From Granulicella sp. L46 (GTDB lineage: Bacteria > Acidobacteriota > Terriglobia > Terriglobales > Acidobacteriaceae): 64,000 nt of DNA. Both the position numbers and the translations under genes were made by a program. Numbering within the stretch: the stretch's first letter is position 1; each line of letters starts with the position of its first letter. This document shows, in pieces, positions 33,663-42,278 of this stretch. The notes below the pieces were generated by a model. The model was not told the origin of the DNA and ran no database searches. It saw only the letters and a list, made by a program, of their open reading frames with translations. The stretch is taken from assembly GCF_009765785.1 (NCBI RefSeq), contig NZ_LMUT01000002.1, forward strand, positions 157,500 to 221,499, in the 5' to 3' direction.

Positions 33663-35378
33663 ATGCAGATCGTTCGTAAGTACCGCATCCCAGCTCTCTC
33701 CTGCGCGCTCGCCGTTCTCCTTTGTGAGCTCATCGCCCGTCCCTTTGCGGATATGGGCATCTGCGACGACGGCCCCTACATCCTCATGGCGCAAAATCTC
33801 GCCAAGACCGGCCATGTCGTCTACAACGGCTGGGGAGCCCCAATGCTGTCCTGGCAGCTCTATCTTGGCGCAGCGCTCATCAAGCTCTTCGGCTTCTCCT
33901 TCACTACCGTCCGCTGCAGCACCCTGTTGGTCGCCATCGTCATGGCCTTTGTTTTACAGCGCACTCTCGTCCGCGCCGGCATCTCAGAGGGCAACGCCAC
34001 CATCGGCACACTCACCCTCGTCCTCTCACCCCTTTACCTCATGCTCTCCGTCACCTACATGAGCGACATCTTTGGCCTCTTCGCCATTGTCCTCTGCCTC
34101 TACACCTGTCTTCGGGCTCTCCAATCTTCCTCCGACCGCTCCGCGATTCTCTGGCTCTGCTTCGCGGTCGCCACCAACGCTCTGGTCGGCACCTCTCGCC
34201 AGATCGCTTGGCTCGGCATTCTCGTCATGGTTCCCTGCGCCCTCTGGCTCCTCCGCTCCCGCCGTCGCGTCTTCCTCACCGGGGCAGCTGCCAACCTCGC
34301 TGGAGTTCTCTTCATCCTCGCCTGCATGCGATGGCTCAAGCACCAGCCCTACTCGATTCCAGAACAGTTGTTCCCCAGCGCGTTCTCAGTCTCACGCAGT
34401 TTCTTAGAACTGCTCCATACCTTTCTGGATGTTCCTTTCCTTCTGCTCCCCGTAATGGTCTTGTTCATTCCAGAAATTCGCAACAGTCGTCCGCGCGTCC
34501 TCATCGCGCTACTCCTCGGATACCTTCTCGTAGGTGTCCACCCGCATCATCCCCATGATGTCTTCCTGCTTGAGCCAACCCAGGGGAACTGGGTCACGGT
34601 TTATGGGCTCTTCTCGCCACTCACACATGGCACACCTCCTATCTTCCTCAACCCCGGCGTGCAGGTATTGTTGACCATCGCATCGTTTGGCGGCTTGGCG
34701 GGATTGATAGCATCCTTGGTCAGAACTCGCCGTACGCAACCCACCGTGGGTTCCTCACCCGGGACAACCTGGAAGCAGATTTACGTGCTCCTCGCACCGT
34801 TTACTGTCGCGTACACCCTTCTTCTGGTACCCCGGTCCTCGGAAGAATTTGGTGTGCTCGATCGCTATGCCCTCGCGCTCCTCGTAGTTGCTCTGCTCTG
34901 CATGGTTCGTTACTATCAGGACCGCATCCGGCCGCAACTTCCCTTCGCAGCCTTCATACTGATCGCCATCATGGCGGCTTACGGCACAGTCGCCACGCAT
35001 AACACCTTCGCGCTCTACCGCGCTCGCGTAGCCCTCGCCGCCGAGATTCAATCCACTGGCGTCCCCGACACCTCCGTCGACAACGGCTGGGAATACAACT
35101 TCGACGTCGAACTCCGACACGCCAGCCACATTAACTTCCCAACCATCGTGGTCCCATCGGGCACCTATGCCCCGACCCCTCCCCCGTCACTCTCCGCAGA
35201 CTGTCAAATGTGGTGGTACGACTACACTCCCCACATCCGCCCCCTTTATGGCGCCTCCTTCGACCCCAATGCCTGCTACGGTCCCGCTCCCTTCGCCCCC
35301 GTCCACTACTCTCGATGGCCCGGCCTCGCCCCCGGCACCCTCTACCTGGTCCGCTACACCGATCCGTCCGCTCATTGA
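33663..35378 (+). CDS. GT-C-like membrane protein, tandem paralogue 3 of 4
   Basis: 571 residues, the only copy starting with ATG (33663). Its acidic loop reads MGICDDGPYILMAQ. The membrane part is close to the others (VTYMSDIFGLFAIV, GTSRQIAWLGILVM), while the outer loop is shorter (HHPHDVFLLEPTQGNWV). The C-terminal domain ends with HIRPLYGASFDPNACYGP. Same inferred role as its neighbours. The conserved DNAC block has a lone Cys that is unchanged in three of four copies and is DDAC-like (DPDAC) in the fourth. Confidence 0.75.
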   Translation: MQIVRKYRIPALSCALAVLLCELIARPFADMGICDDGPYILMAQNLAKTGHVVYNGWGAPMLSWQLYLGAALIKLFGFSFTTVRCSTLLVAIVMAFVLQRTLVRAGISEGNATIGTLTLVLSPLYLMLSVTYMSDIFGLFAIVLCLYTCLRALQSSSDRSAILWLCFAVATNALVGTSRQIAWLGILVMVPCALWLLRSRRRVFLTGAAANLAGVLFILACMRWLKHQPYSIPEQLFPSAFSVSRSFLELLHTFLDVPFLLLPVMVLFIPEIRNSRPRVLIALLLGYLLVGVHPHHPHDVFLLEPTQGNWVTVYGLFSPLTHGTPPIFLNPGVQVLLTIASFGGLAGLIASLVRTRRTQPTVGSSPGTTWKQIYVLLAPFTVAYTLLLVPRSSEEFGVLDRYALALLVVALLCMVRYYQDRIRPQLPFAAFILIAIMAAYGTVATHNTFALYRARVALAAEIQSTGVPDTSVDNGWEYNFDVELRHASHINFPTIVVPSGTYAPTPPPSLSADCQMWWYDYTPHIRPLYGASFDPNACYGPAPFAPVHYSRWPGLAPGTLYLVRYTDPSAH

Positions 35379-35390
35379 TTCGTACGCTCG

Positions 35391-35400
35391 TTGCTATCCT
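35391..35400 (+). promoter_or_regulatory. Extended -10 element TTGCTATCCT (before paralogue 4)
   Basis: Exact copy of the element at 31746-31755, here 76 nt before the TTG of the next gene. Confidence 0.5.
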
Positions 35401-35475
35401 CAATCCATGAGGCCGGTTACGCGAACGCCACCTTGTACTGAATGCACGCCCGACACCACCCTTGCCGGAGGCTGA

Positions 35476-37206
35476 TTGCAACTCTGTCGCAAATTCCGCA
35501 TACCGGCTCTCTTCTGTGCTTTAGCCGTCCTTGCCTGCGAACTCATCGCCCGTCCCTTCACCACAATGGGTGTCGTCGACGACGGCCCCTATATCCTCAT
35601 GACGCGCAATCTCGCCTCCACCGGTCACCTCGTCTACAACGGCTGGCCGGCGGCCATGCTCGGCCTGCAACTTTATCTCGGCGCAGCCTTCATCAAACTC
35701 TTCGGCTTCTCCTTCACCACCGTGCGCATGAGCACCTTGTTCATCGCCGTGCTTACAGCCTTCTTTCTACAGCGCACCCTCGTCCGTTCCGGCATCACCG
35801 AGCGCAACGCTACCATCGGCACCCTCGCTCTCGTTCTCTCCCCTCTGTACTGCATCCTCTCGGTCACGTTTATGACCGATATCTTCGGCCTCTTCGCCAT
35901 CGTCGTCTGCCTCTACGGCTGCCTTCGAGCTCTGCAATCCACGTCTGACCGCTCCGCCATCCTATGGCTCTGCTTCGCCGTCGTCACCAACGCTCTCGTC
36001 GGTACCTCGCGCCAGATCGCATGGCTTGGCATCCTCGTGATGGCCCCCTCCACCCTCTGGCTGCTCCGCTCCCGCCGTCGCGTCCTACTTTCCGGAACCG
36101 TCGTCACCCTCGCCGGAGTTCTCTTCATCCTGGCCTGCGTGTATTGGTTTCGCGACCAGGCTTACATCCAGCCAGAGCATCTGCTCCCCGACGTATTTCC
36201 CCTTCCGCACATTCTCTGGGAGCTCATCTATAGCGTCCTGGACGCAGCTTTCCTTCTGCTTCCCATCGTCGCCCTGTTCCTCGCCGAAGTCCGCAGGACA
36301 CGCCTTCTCGCCCTCGCCATCACCGCTGTATGCCTCCTCGGCTACATCTTTATTGCAATCCACCCCAGCCATCTGCGCGGCACCTTCCCACTCGAACCCA
36401 TTCCCAAGGAGATAGGTGAATGGGTCAACGTTGACGCGATCTTTCAATTCCTCCTCATCAAGGGAGAGCCGCCGCATTATCTCCACACCGGCATGCAAAT
36501 CTTGCTGACCCTCGTCTCATTCGGCGGCCTGCTCGGCCTCTTCGCCTCATTCTTCCGCCCCCGGCTCGCACATCCCTCCATGGATGTCCCCTCGTCCCTC
36601 ACATGGAAGCAGCTTGCCCTTCTCCTCCTGCCATTCTCGATCGCATACACGCTTCTACTCGTCCCCCGAGCAGCAACCACCGGCATCCATGACCGCTATC
36701 TGCTTGGCCTGCTCGTCGTAGCTCTTATCTTTCTCGTCCGCTACTACCAGGAGCGCGTACACGATCGCCTGCCCGTGGCCAGCATGGTTCTGGTCGCACT
36801 CGTCGCCATCTACAGCATCGCCGTCGTGCATAACTTCTTTTCGTTCTATCGCGCCCGCGTCGCCCTGGCCTCCGAGCTCCGCGCCGCCGGCGTTCCTGAC
36901 ACCTCCGTCAACAACGGATGGGAGTACAACTTCGTCGTCGAGCTCCAACACGCGCCCTACCTCAACGATTCAAGAATTGTGCTGCCCGCCAACGCCTATG
37001 TCCCCCAGCCTCCCTTACCAGCAGGCACCTGTCCCATGATCTGGTACGAAAAGACTCCCCACATCCACCCGCTCTACGGCGTCTCCTTCGATCCCGACGC
37101 CTGCTACGGTCCCGCCCCCTTCGCCCCTGTCCACTACTCTCGCTGGCCCTACAGCACTCCCGGCACCCTCTACGTCGTCCGCTACGTGCCAGCCGCCAAG
37201 CCCTGA
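35476..37206 (+). CDS. GT-C-like membrane protein, tandem paralogue 4 of 4
   Basis: 576 residues from TTG 35476 with GGAGG at 35467-35471, the same start context as paralogue 2. The acidic loop is MGVVDDGPYILMTR. The membrane part and the C-terminal block (HIHPLYGVSFDPDACYGP) match the family, and the outer loop (TFPLEPIPKEIGEWVNVDAI) is its own. Followed after 34 bp by the GH57 gene, which starts only 10 nt after another TTGCTATCCT element. Confidence 0.75.
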   Translation: MQLCRKFRIPALFCALAVLACELIARPFTTMGVVDDGPYILMTRNLASTGHLVYNGWPAAMLGLQLYLGAAFIKLFGFSFTTVRMSTLFIAVLTAFFLQRTLVRSGITERNATIGTLALVLSPLYCILSVTFMTDIFGLFAIVVCLYGCLRALQSTSDRSAILWLCFAVVTNALVGTSRQIAWLGILVMAPSTLWLLRSRRRVLLSGTVVTLAGVLFILACVYWFRDQAYIQPEHLLPDVFPLPHILWELIYSVLDAAFLLLPIVALFLAEVRRTRLLALAITAVCLLGYIFIAIHPSHLRGTFPLEPIPKEIGEWVNVDAIFQFLLIKGEPPHYLHTGMQILLTLVSFGGLLGLFASFFRPRLAHPSMDVPSSLTWKQLALLLLPFSIAYTLLLVPRAATTGIHDRYLLGLLVVALIFLVRYYQERVHDRLPVASMVLVALVAIYSIAVVHNFFSFYRARVALASELRAAGVPDTSVNNGWEYNFVVELQHAPYLNDSRIVLPANAYVPQPPLPAGTCPMIWYEKTPHIHPLYGVSFDPDACYGPAPFAPVHYSRWPYSTPGTLYVVRYVPAAKP

Positions 37207-37221
37207 CCCCCGCTCCCGCCC

Positions 37222-37231
37222 TTGCTATCCT
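37222..37231 (+). promoter_or_regulatory. Extended -10 element TTGCTATCCT (before GH57 gene)
   Basis: Exact copy of the element found before paralogues 2-4. Only 9 bases separate it from ATG 37241. If it is a -10 box, transcription would start at or within a few bases of the start codon, giving a leaderless mRNA; GTAGG would fall at the very 5' end. Confidence 0.45.
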
Positions 37232-37240
37232 TAGTAGGCG

Positions 37241-39877
37241 ATGTCAGCAACACGAAAATCAGCCTCAACGACCGCTGCACCCCAACGTTATCTCTGCGTC
37301 CACGGCCACTTCTACCAGCCGCCGCGCGAGAACCCCTGGCTCGAAACGGTCGAGCTCCAGGAATCCGCCGCGCCCTACCACGACTGGAACGAGCGCATTA
37401 CCTCCGAGTGCTATGCCCCCAACGGCGCCTCCCGTATCGTCAACGACGAGCACCAGATCATCCGCATCGTCAACAACTACGCGCGCATGAGCTTCAACTT
37501 CGGACCCACCCTGCTCAGCTGGCTTGAAGACTTCGCTCCCCGCACCTACCGCATGATCCAGGAGGCCGACCAGGCCAGCGCGACGCTCTACTCCAACCAC
37601 GGCTCCGCTCTCGCCCAGGTCTACAACCACATCATCATGCCGCTCGCTTCCGAGCGCGACGCCCGCACCCAAATCCGTTGGGGCATTGCCGACTTCGAAC
37701 ACCGCTTCGGCCGCAAGCCCGAAGGCATGTGGCTTGCCGAAACCGCTGTCTCCCGCTCCGTCTTGGATCTCCTCGCCCAGGAACGCATCCGGTTCACCGT
37801 CCTCGCTCCCCACCAGGCCGCCCGCGTCCGCAAGCTCTCCACCGCAGATCCCGTTGCCTCGGGTCCGGATTCTCGAACCCAAGATCTTGCCCTCAAGGAT
37901 CAACCTGCCGATTCCGAATGGATCGAAACCCCCGACGCCTCCGTTGATCCCACCCAACCCTATCTCGTCAAGCTCGACAACGGACGCTCGATCGCCGTCT
38001 TCTTCTACGACGGCCCGCCCTCCCGCGCCATCGCCTTCGAAGGTCTCCTCAACGACGGCGAAACCTTTGCCCGCCGTCTCCTCTCCAACTTCGATCCCGA
38101 CAAGCCAGCCACCGAACCCCAGCTAGTCCACGTTGCCACCGACGGCGAATCCTACGGACACCATCACAAACACGGCGAGATGGCCCTCAGCTACGCCCTC
38201 AACTACATCAAGGACAACAACCTCGCGCGCCTCACCAACTACGGCGAGTTCCTCGAAAAATTCCCCCCTACCTGGGAGGCCGAGGTCGTCGACAACACCT
38301 CCTGGTCCTGCGTCCACGGCGTCGAGCGTTGGCGCACCGACTGCGGCTGCAACAGTGGCAAGCCCGACTGGAATCAACGCTGGCGCACCCCTCTTCGCGA
38401 AGCCCTCGACTTCCTCCGCGATCGCACCGCACCCCTCGCCGAAGCTGTCGCCAAGCCTTTCCTCAAAAATCTCTGGGCCGCTCGCGACGCCTACATCCAC
38501 GTAATCCTCGATCGCTCCTCCGACAATCTCGACCGCTTCTTCGCAGCCCACGCCACCCGCACCCTCACCGCCGCAGAACGCATCACCGTCTTCGAACTCC
38601 TCGAGCTCGAGCGCCACACCCAGCTCATGTACACCTCCTGCGGCTGGTTCTTCGACGACATCTCCGGCATCGAAACCGTCCAGATCATCGCCTACGCCGG
38701 TCGCGTCATCCAGCTGGCCGCCAAGCTTTTTACTGATCCCGCCCTCTTCGGAACCGCCGCCCGTCCGGGAGCCCCGTATCTCGATCCTGAGATGCGGGAG
38801 ACCGCCGCCACTCTCGAAGCCGACTTCCTCGAGATCCTCGCCCGCGCCGAGAGCAACGATCCCGATGCCGGCACCGGCGCCGACGTCTACCGCCGCTTCG
38901 TCAACGCCGGCCGCCTCGACCTCGAAAGCGTCGGCGCCCACTACGCCATCAGCTCCATGTTCCGCAGCTATCCCGATGCCGGCAACATCTTCTGCTTCGA
39001 CGTCAATCGCCACTCCTACGACGTCATCACCTCCGGCCGCGGCCGCTTCGCCGTCGGCCGCGCTACCCTCTGCTCCCGCATCACCGAAGAGTGCGAGGAC
39101 ATCTGTTTCGCGGTCCTACACCTCGGCGATCAGAACCTCTCCGCCGCCGTAAGACGCTACACCCCGCAGGATGCCGCAGCCTGGGAAACCTTCATCACCA
39201 ACGCCCGAAACTCCATCCGCCACGCCAATCTTCCCGAGCTCATTCGCTTCATCGACGGATACTTCGACAGCACCCTCTACTCCCTCACCTCGCTCTTCGC
39301 CGACGAGCAGCACCGCATCCTGCAGAGCATCCTCAACCAGACTCTTTCCGAGGTCGAAGGCTCGCTCATCCGCATCTACAACGAGCACGCGACCCTGCTC
39401 GACTTCCTCGCCGACGCCAACGTCGCCGCACCCCCGGCCCTTGCTCTCACCGCCGGCTTCGCCATCAATGCCAGCCTCCGCCGTGCCCTCGAAGCCGAAA
39501 CTTTCGACTCCGCCGAGATCGCTCGCCTGTTGCGCCGCGCCGAAGTCGATCATGTCACTCTCGACAACGACCTCCTCAGCTACACCGCTGACAAGCGTAT
39601 GAAGCGTGCGATGGTTCGCCTTGAAGCCGCCGCAGAACAGCAGGCGCCGCAGAACCTTGCCGTCCTCTACGAAACCCTCGCCATCGCCGAGTCCCTCCGT
39701 ACCCTCCCCATGGAGGTCAACCTCTGGCAAGCGCAGAACATCTGGAACGACCTCCTCCGCCGCTCCGACGCCACCTATTGGTCACGCGAGTGGCGTGACG
39801 GCTTCCGCAAAGTAGGCCTTGCCCTCAAAATCTCCGTTGACGACCTCGTCGTCGACCTAAGCGTCCGCACCCTCTAG
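37241..39877 (+). CDS. GH57-family glycoside hydrolase with DUF3536
   Basis: A putative alpha-glucan-active enzyme (amylase, glucanotransferase or branching type) with a TIM-barrel-like catalytic domain. 878 residues, no signal peptide, so cytoplasmic. Seen: VHGHFYQPPRENPW (21-33), nucleophile candidate Glu167 in GMWLAETAV and acid/base candidate Asp301 in VATDGESYGHHHKHGEM. The C-terminal half is the DUF3536 region with YTSCGWFFDDI and an all-helical tail. It closes the + strand glycosyltransferase cluster and could act on glycogen or on the oligosaccharide those enzymes build. Confidence 0.9.
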   Translation: MSATRKSASTTAAPQRYLCVHGHFYQPPRENPWLETVELQESAAPYHDWNERITSECYAPNGASRIVNDEHQIIRIVNNYARMSFNFGPTLLSWLEDFAPRTYRMIQEADQASATLYSNHGSALAQVYNHIIMPLASERDARTQIRWGIADFEHRFGRKPEGMWLAETAVSRSVLDLLAQERIRFTVLAPHQAARVRKLSTADPVASGPDSRTQDLALKDQPADSEWIETPDASVDPTQPYLVKLDNGRSIAVFFYDGPPSRAIAFEGLLNDGETFARRLLSNFDPDKPATEPQLVHVATDGESYGHHHKHGEMALSYALNYIKDNNLARLTNYGEFLEKFPPTWEAEVVDNTSWSCVHGVERWRTDCGCNSGKPDWNQRWRTPLREALDFLRDRTAPLAEAVAKPFLKNLWAARDAYIHVILDRSSDNLDRFFAAHATRTLTAAERITVFELLELERHTQLMYTSCGWFFDDISGIETVQIIAYAGRVIQLAAKLFTDPALFGTAARPGAPYLDPEMRETAATLEADFLEILARAESNDPDAGTGADVYRRFVNAGRLDLESVGAHYAISSMFRSYPDAGNIFCFDVNRHSYDVITSGRGRFAVGRATLCSRITEECEDICFAVLHLGDQNLSAAVRRYTPQDAAAWETFITNARNSIRHANLPELIRFIDGYFDSTLYSLTSLFADEQHRILQSILNQTLSEVEGSLIRIYNEHATLLDFLADANVAAPPALALTAGFAINASLRRALEAETFDSAEIARLLRRAEVDHVTLDNDLLSYTADKRMKRAMVRLEAAAEQQAPQNLAVLYETLAIAESLRTLPMEVNLWQAQNIWNDLLRRSDATYWSREWRDGFRKVGLALKISVDDLVVDLSVRTL

Positions 39878-39898
39878 CCGCGCCCTAGCCCGCAACAT

Positions 39899-39964
39899 CG
39901 TCATCTCGACCGAAGCATCGCGCCGTTGTCTTTGTGATGCGCAGTGGAGAGACCCCTGTATTGG
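39899..39964. repeat. Dispersed intergenic repeat, copy 1
   Basis: Shares CGTCATCTCGACCG, GCGCAGTGGAGAGA and CCCTG(T/C)ATTGG, in this order, with 63942-63988. This copy has about 18 extra bases between the first two blocks. It lies in the gap between the convergent GH57 and GH43 genes. Confidence 0.8.
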
Positions 39965-39996
39965 TCTTTGCCTTTGCCCTCGCTTTTCTTTCTGTC

Positions 39997-40011
39997 ATTC
40001 CCTCTGGGAAT
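39997..40011. terminator. Possible terminator hairpin after the GH57/GH43 gene ends
   Basis: ATTCCC and GGGAAT form a 6-bp stem around TCT, followed on the + strand by CTGCTTCTTCTTT. Weak stem, but well placed between two convergent genes. Confidence 0.35.
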
Positions 40012-40032
40012 CTGCTTCTTCTTTACACTCAT

Positions 40033-41097
40033 CTACTGCGCCGGCTTCTGCAAAACCTCACCCAGCCCCACCGGCTTCCCAAAATCCGGAACCCCATCCT
40101 TCCCCCACGTGAACTTCTGAATCCGCGGCGACCGCATCCCTCCGCACCCCTGTCCCGCCTCTGGATTCGCGTGATAGATAATCCAGTCCTGCTTCCCATT
40201 TGGCGACATGAAGAACCCATTATGCCCCGGCGAGTACGCATGCGCCGCCGCATCCGTGCTCAGCAGCGGATGATCAATCTTCGTCCAGCTCTTCGCATCC
40301 AACGCATCCGCATGGCTATCCGCCTCCAGCGCACCCAGCGAGTAAAAGTCCGTCCAGCACCCCGACGCCGAGTACACAATAAACATCTTCTTCCCATGCG
40401 CCAAAAACTCCGGCCCCTCATTCACATTCACATGCCGCCCCGGCAGGTCGCCATGCTTCTCCCACTCATACGTTGGCTCCGAAATCAGCGTGCGTGGCGA
40501 ATCAATCGTCTGCGGATCCTTCATATGCGCAATAAACAAATCCTGCTCGCCGTCCGTCGCGCCTTTCCATCCCGACCACACCAAATAATGCTGCCCCCGT
40601 AGCTCAAACGTCGTTGCATCAATCGCCCACCGATCTGTTGCGTCGCCAACCTTCCCCAGCAGCGTCCACGTCCCCTGCATCGGATCGTCGTTGTCGTTCT
40701 CCACCACGAAGATCCTGTGCCCCGAGTTCTCTCCCGCGTCCGCGGCAAAATAAATAAACCACTTCTTTCCCCACCGATGCAGCTCTGGCGCCCACACCTC
40801 TTTCGACCACGCATGCCCCGGCTCCGGCGTCCACACCGCCTTCACCTCCGCATGGCGCAAATCCGTAATGTCCGCCGTCTTCCGCAGCGTCAGGTTCCGC
40901 CCCTCTGAATTCGAGTAGTAGTAGAACCCCTTCCAATACACCACCCAAGGATCGGGCCCGCGCTCCAGCACCGGATTCGTAAACGTGTCCGCCTTGGCTG
41001 AAGCCGCAGCCGCCGCAGTCTCTTGAGCACTCGTTTGTGCCACACCCAACGACACACCACCAACCACCAGCGCCAACACCATCCATCCCATCTTCAT
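40033..41097 (-). CDS. Secreted GH43-family glycosidase
   Basis: A five-bladed beta-propeller hydrolase, probably an arabinofuranosidase or xylosidase acting on plant polysaccharide. 354 residues from ATG 41097 (AGGAGA nine bases upstream), beginning with a signal peptide cut after about residue 25. The three family acids are visible: base Asp49 in ERGPDPW, Asp160 in RWAIDATTF, and acid Glu227 in VNEGPEF. A longer frame runs upstream, but the sequence there is Gly/Asp-rich and not conserved. It is 56 bp downstream of an exported protein gene on the same strand. Confidence 0.9.
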   Translation of the reverse strand: MKMGWMVLALVVGGVSLGVAQTSAQETAAAAASAKADTFTNPVLERGPDPWVVYWKGFYYYSNSEGRNLTLRKTADITDLRHAEVKAVWTPEPGHAWSKEVWAPELHRWGKKWFIYFAADAGENSGHRIFVVENDNDDPMQGTWTLLGKVGDATDRWAIDATTFELRGQHYLVWSGWKGATDGEQDLFIAHMKDPQTIDSPRTLISEPTYEWEKHGDLPGRHVNVNEGPEFLAHGKKMFIVYSASGCWTDFYSLGALEADSHADALDAKSWTKIDHPLLSTDAAAHAYSPGHNGFFMSPNGKQDWIIYHANPEAGQGCGGMRSPRIQKFTWGKDGVPDFGKPVGLGEVLQKPAQ

Positions 41098-41153
41098 CGG
41101 GCCAAATCTCCTGAAAGCCATTCTAAGGACATCTGCGCCCGGCCCGCAGCCCT

Positions 41154-42032
41154 CTAATTTCCAGCCTTCCCGGGCGCCGGCCACACCGGACTTGCCAACT
41201 GAATCGTCATCATCGGCCCCTCGGCATACAGCGGCCCCACCTCTCGAGCGAACGTCGGCGCCTTTCCGCGAATCACCCAAACCTGAATATTCGGCGGCGC
41301 TTTCCCCACCAGCGGCGCAATCAACCCAATGGCTCCCCCCAGCACAATCTTGATCTCGTAATGCGTCGCCTTCGTCGCTACATCGACGATCGAACAATTC
41401 TCTTCGCCGAGATTTGTGATCACCAGCTTTACCACGCGCGGCTTAGGTGCCATCACCACCATCTCCACCGTCGTCCCCTGCTGCGCCGCCTGCATGTTCT
41501 GCACCACTACCGGAATCAGTCCGTTCGCCAGGTCCTCTGGCAGAGTCATGTGATCGGTCTTTACCTCTTCCTTCCCATCCTTATCCGTCGACCGCACCGT
41601 CACGTTGCCGCTCGCTGTATCGATCAACACATCCATCGGATGAGGAAACGATGGCCCCTTCTGCACATGATGATCGCTGATTAAATGAAACGTCCGACGC
41701 TGCGTGTACACAGTCGTCTCATCGTCGACGGAACCGTCCTTAAAGTGAAAAATTGTCTCCGCCGTAATCCTGCCGCCGCGCACAAACTGCAGGCTATCTC
41801 CCGAAGCCACCACGCTCCCGCCCTCGGAACGGAGCTCCAGAAATCCGTGGAAACTCCCCTGCACATACCGCACTGGCATCTCATCGGCCTGCGCTCTCGG
41901 CATCCACCCAAACAGCAGCAAAATAATCAATGACCACGCAGTCAGACATTGCGCGAAGGAGCGCAACTTCCGCGCAACAAAAAGTGAGGGTTGCTCAGCA
42001 GGACATAAGCATGGTGCGGACAAACGGTTCAT
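41154..42032 (-). CDS. Exported or membrane-anchored protein of unknown function
   Basis: 292 residues from ATG 42032 (GGAGATGAC before it). The N-terminal 35 residues are basic, then comes a hydrophobic segment (CLTAWSLIILLLFGWMP) ending at ARA-like sites, consistent with a signal sequence. The mature part is strand-rich (VRYVQGSFHGFLELRSEGG, FLRGG-like VRGGRITAETIFHF, SGNVTVRSTDKDGKEEVKTDHMTLPEDLANGLIPVVV). This resembles a beta-rich exported protein, perhaps of DUF3108/lipid-binding type, but I cannot assign it. Two Cys are retained at the N-terminus. Probably cotranscribed with the GH43 gene. Confidence 0.65.
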   Translation of the reverse strand: MNRLSAPCLCPAEQPSLFVARKLRSFAQCLTAWSLIILLLFGWMPRAQADEMPVRYVQGSFHGFLELRSEGGSVVASGDSLQFVRGGRITAETIFHFKDGSVDDETTVYTQRRTFHLISDHHVQKGPSFPHPMDVLIDTASGNVTVRSTDKDGKEEVKTDHMTLPEDLANGLIPVVVQNMQAAQQGTTVEMVVMAPKPRVVKLVITNLGEENCSIVDVATKATHYEIKIVLGGAIGLIAPLVGKAPPNIQVWVIRGKAPTFAREVGPLYAEGPMMTIQLASPVWPAPGKAGN

Positions 42033-42278
42033 GTCATCTCCATCTACAGGCGACGCAGCCTCGATGCACCTCAAGATCGCCTGCCAGAGATGCCTCCCAC
42101 CGCGTACGCGCCTCAAGGTAGATGGCACTCTTCACCCCATACGTTGCACCATGCAGCACTCCAGCCCTGCGAAGCCCCCCGCGGTCCGCGTAGGACCTCG
42201 CCGCCCGCGCAGGATCGGGTTTATCCTTGCCACTAGCCCGCCAGCGTCCACCGCCTGCCGCGGAGAAGGTCGCGTCCC

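Noticed and set aside
41098-41397. 100-codon N-terminal extension of the GH43 gene
   Set aside because: Gly/Asp-rich, not conserved-looking, overlaps the neighbouring gene, and the ATG at 41097 has a ribosome site followed by a signal peptide.
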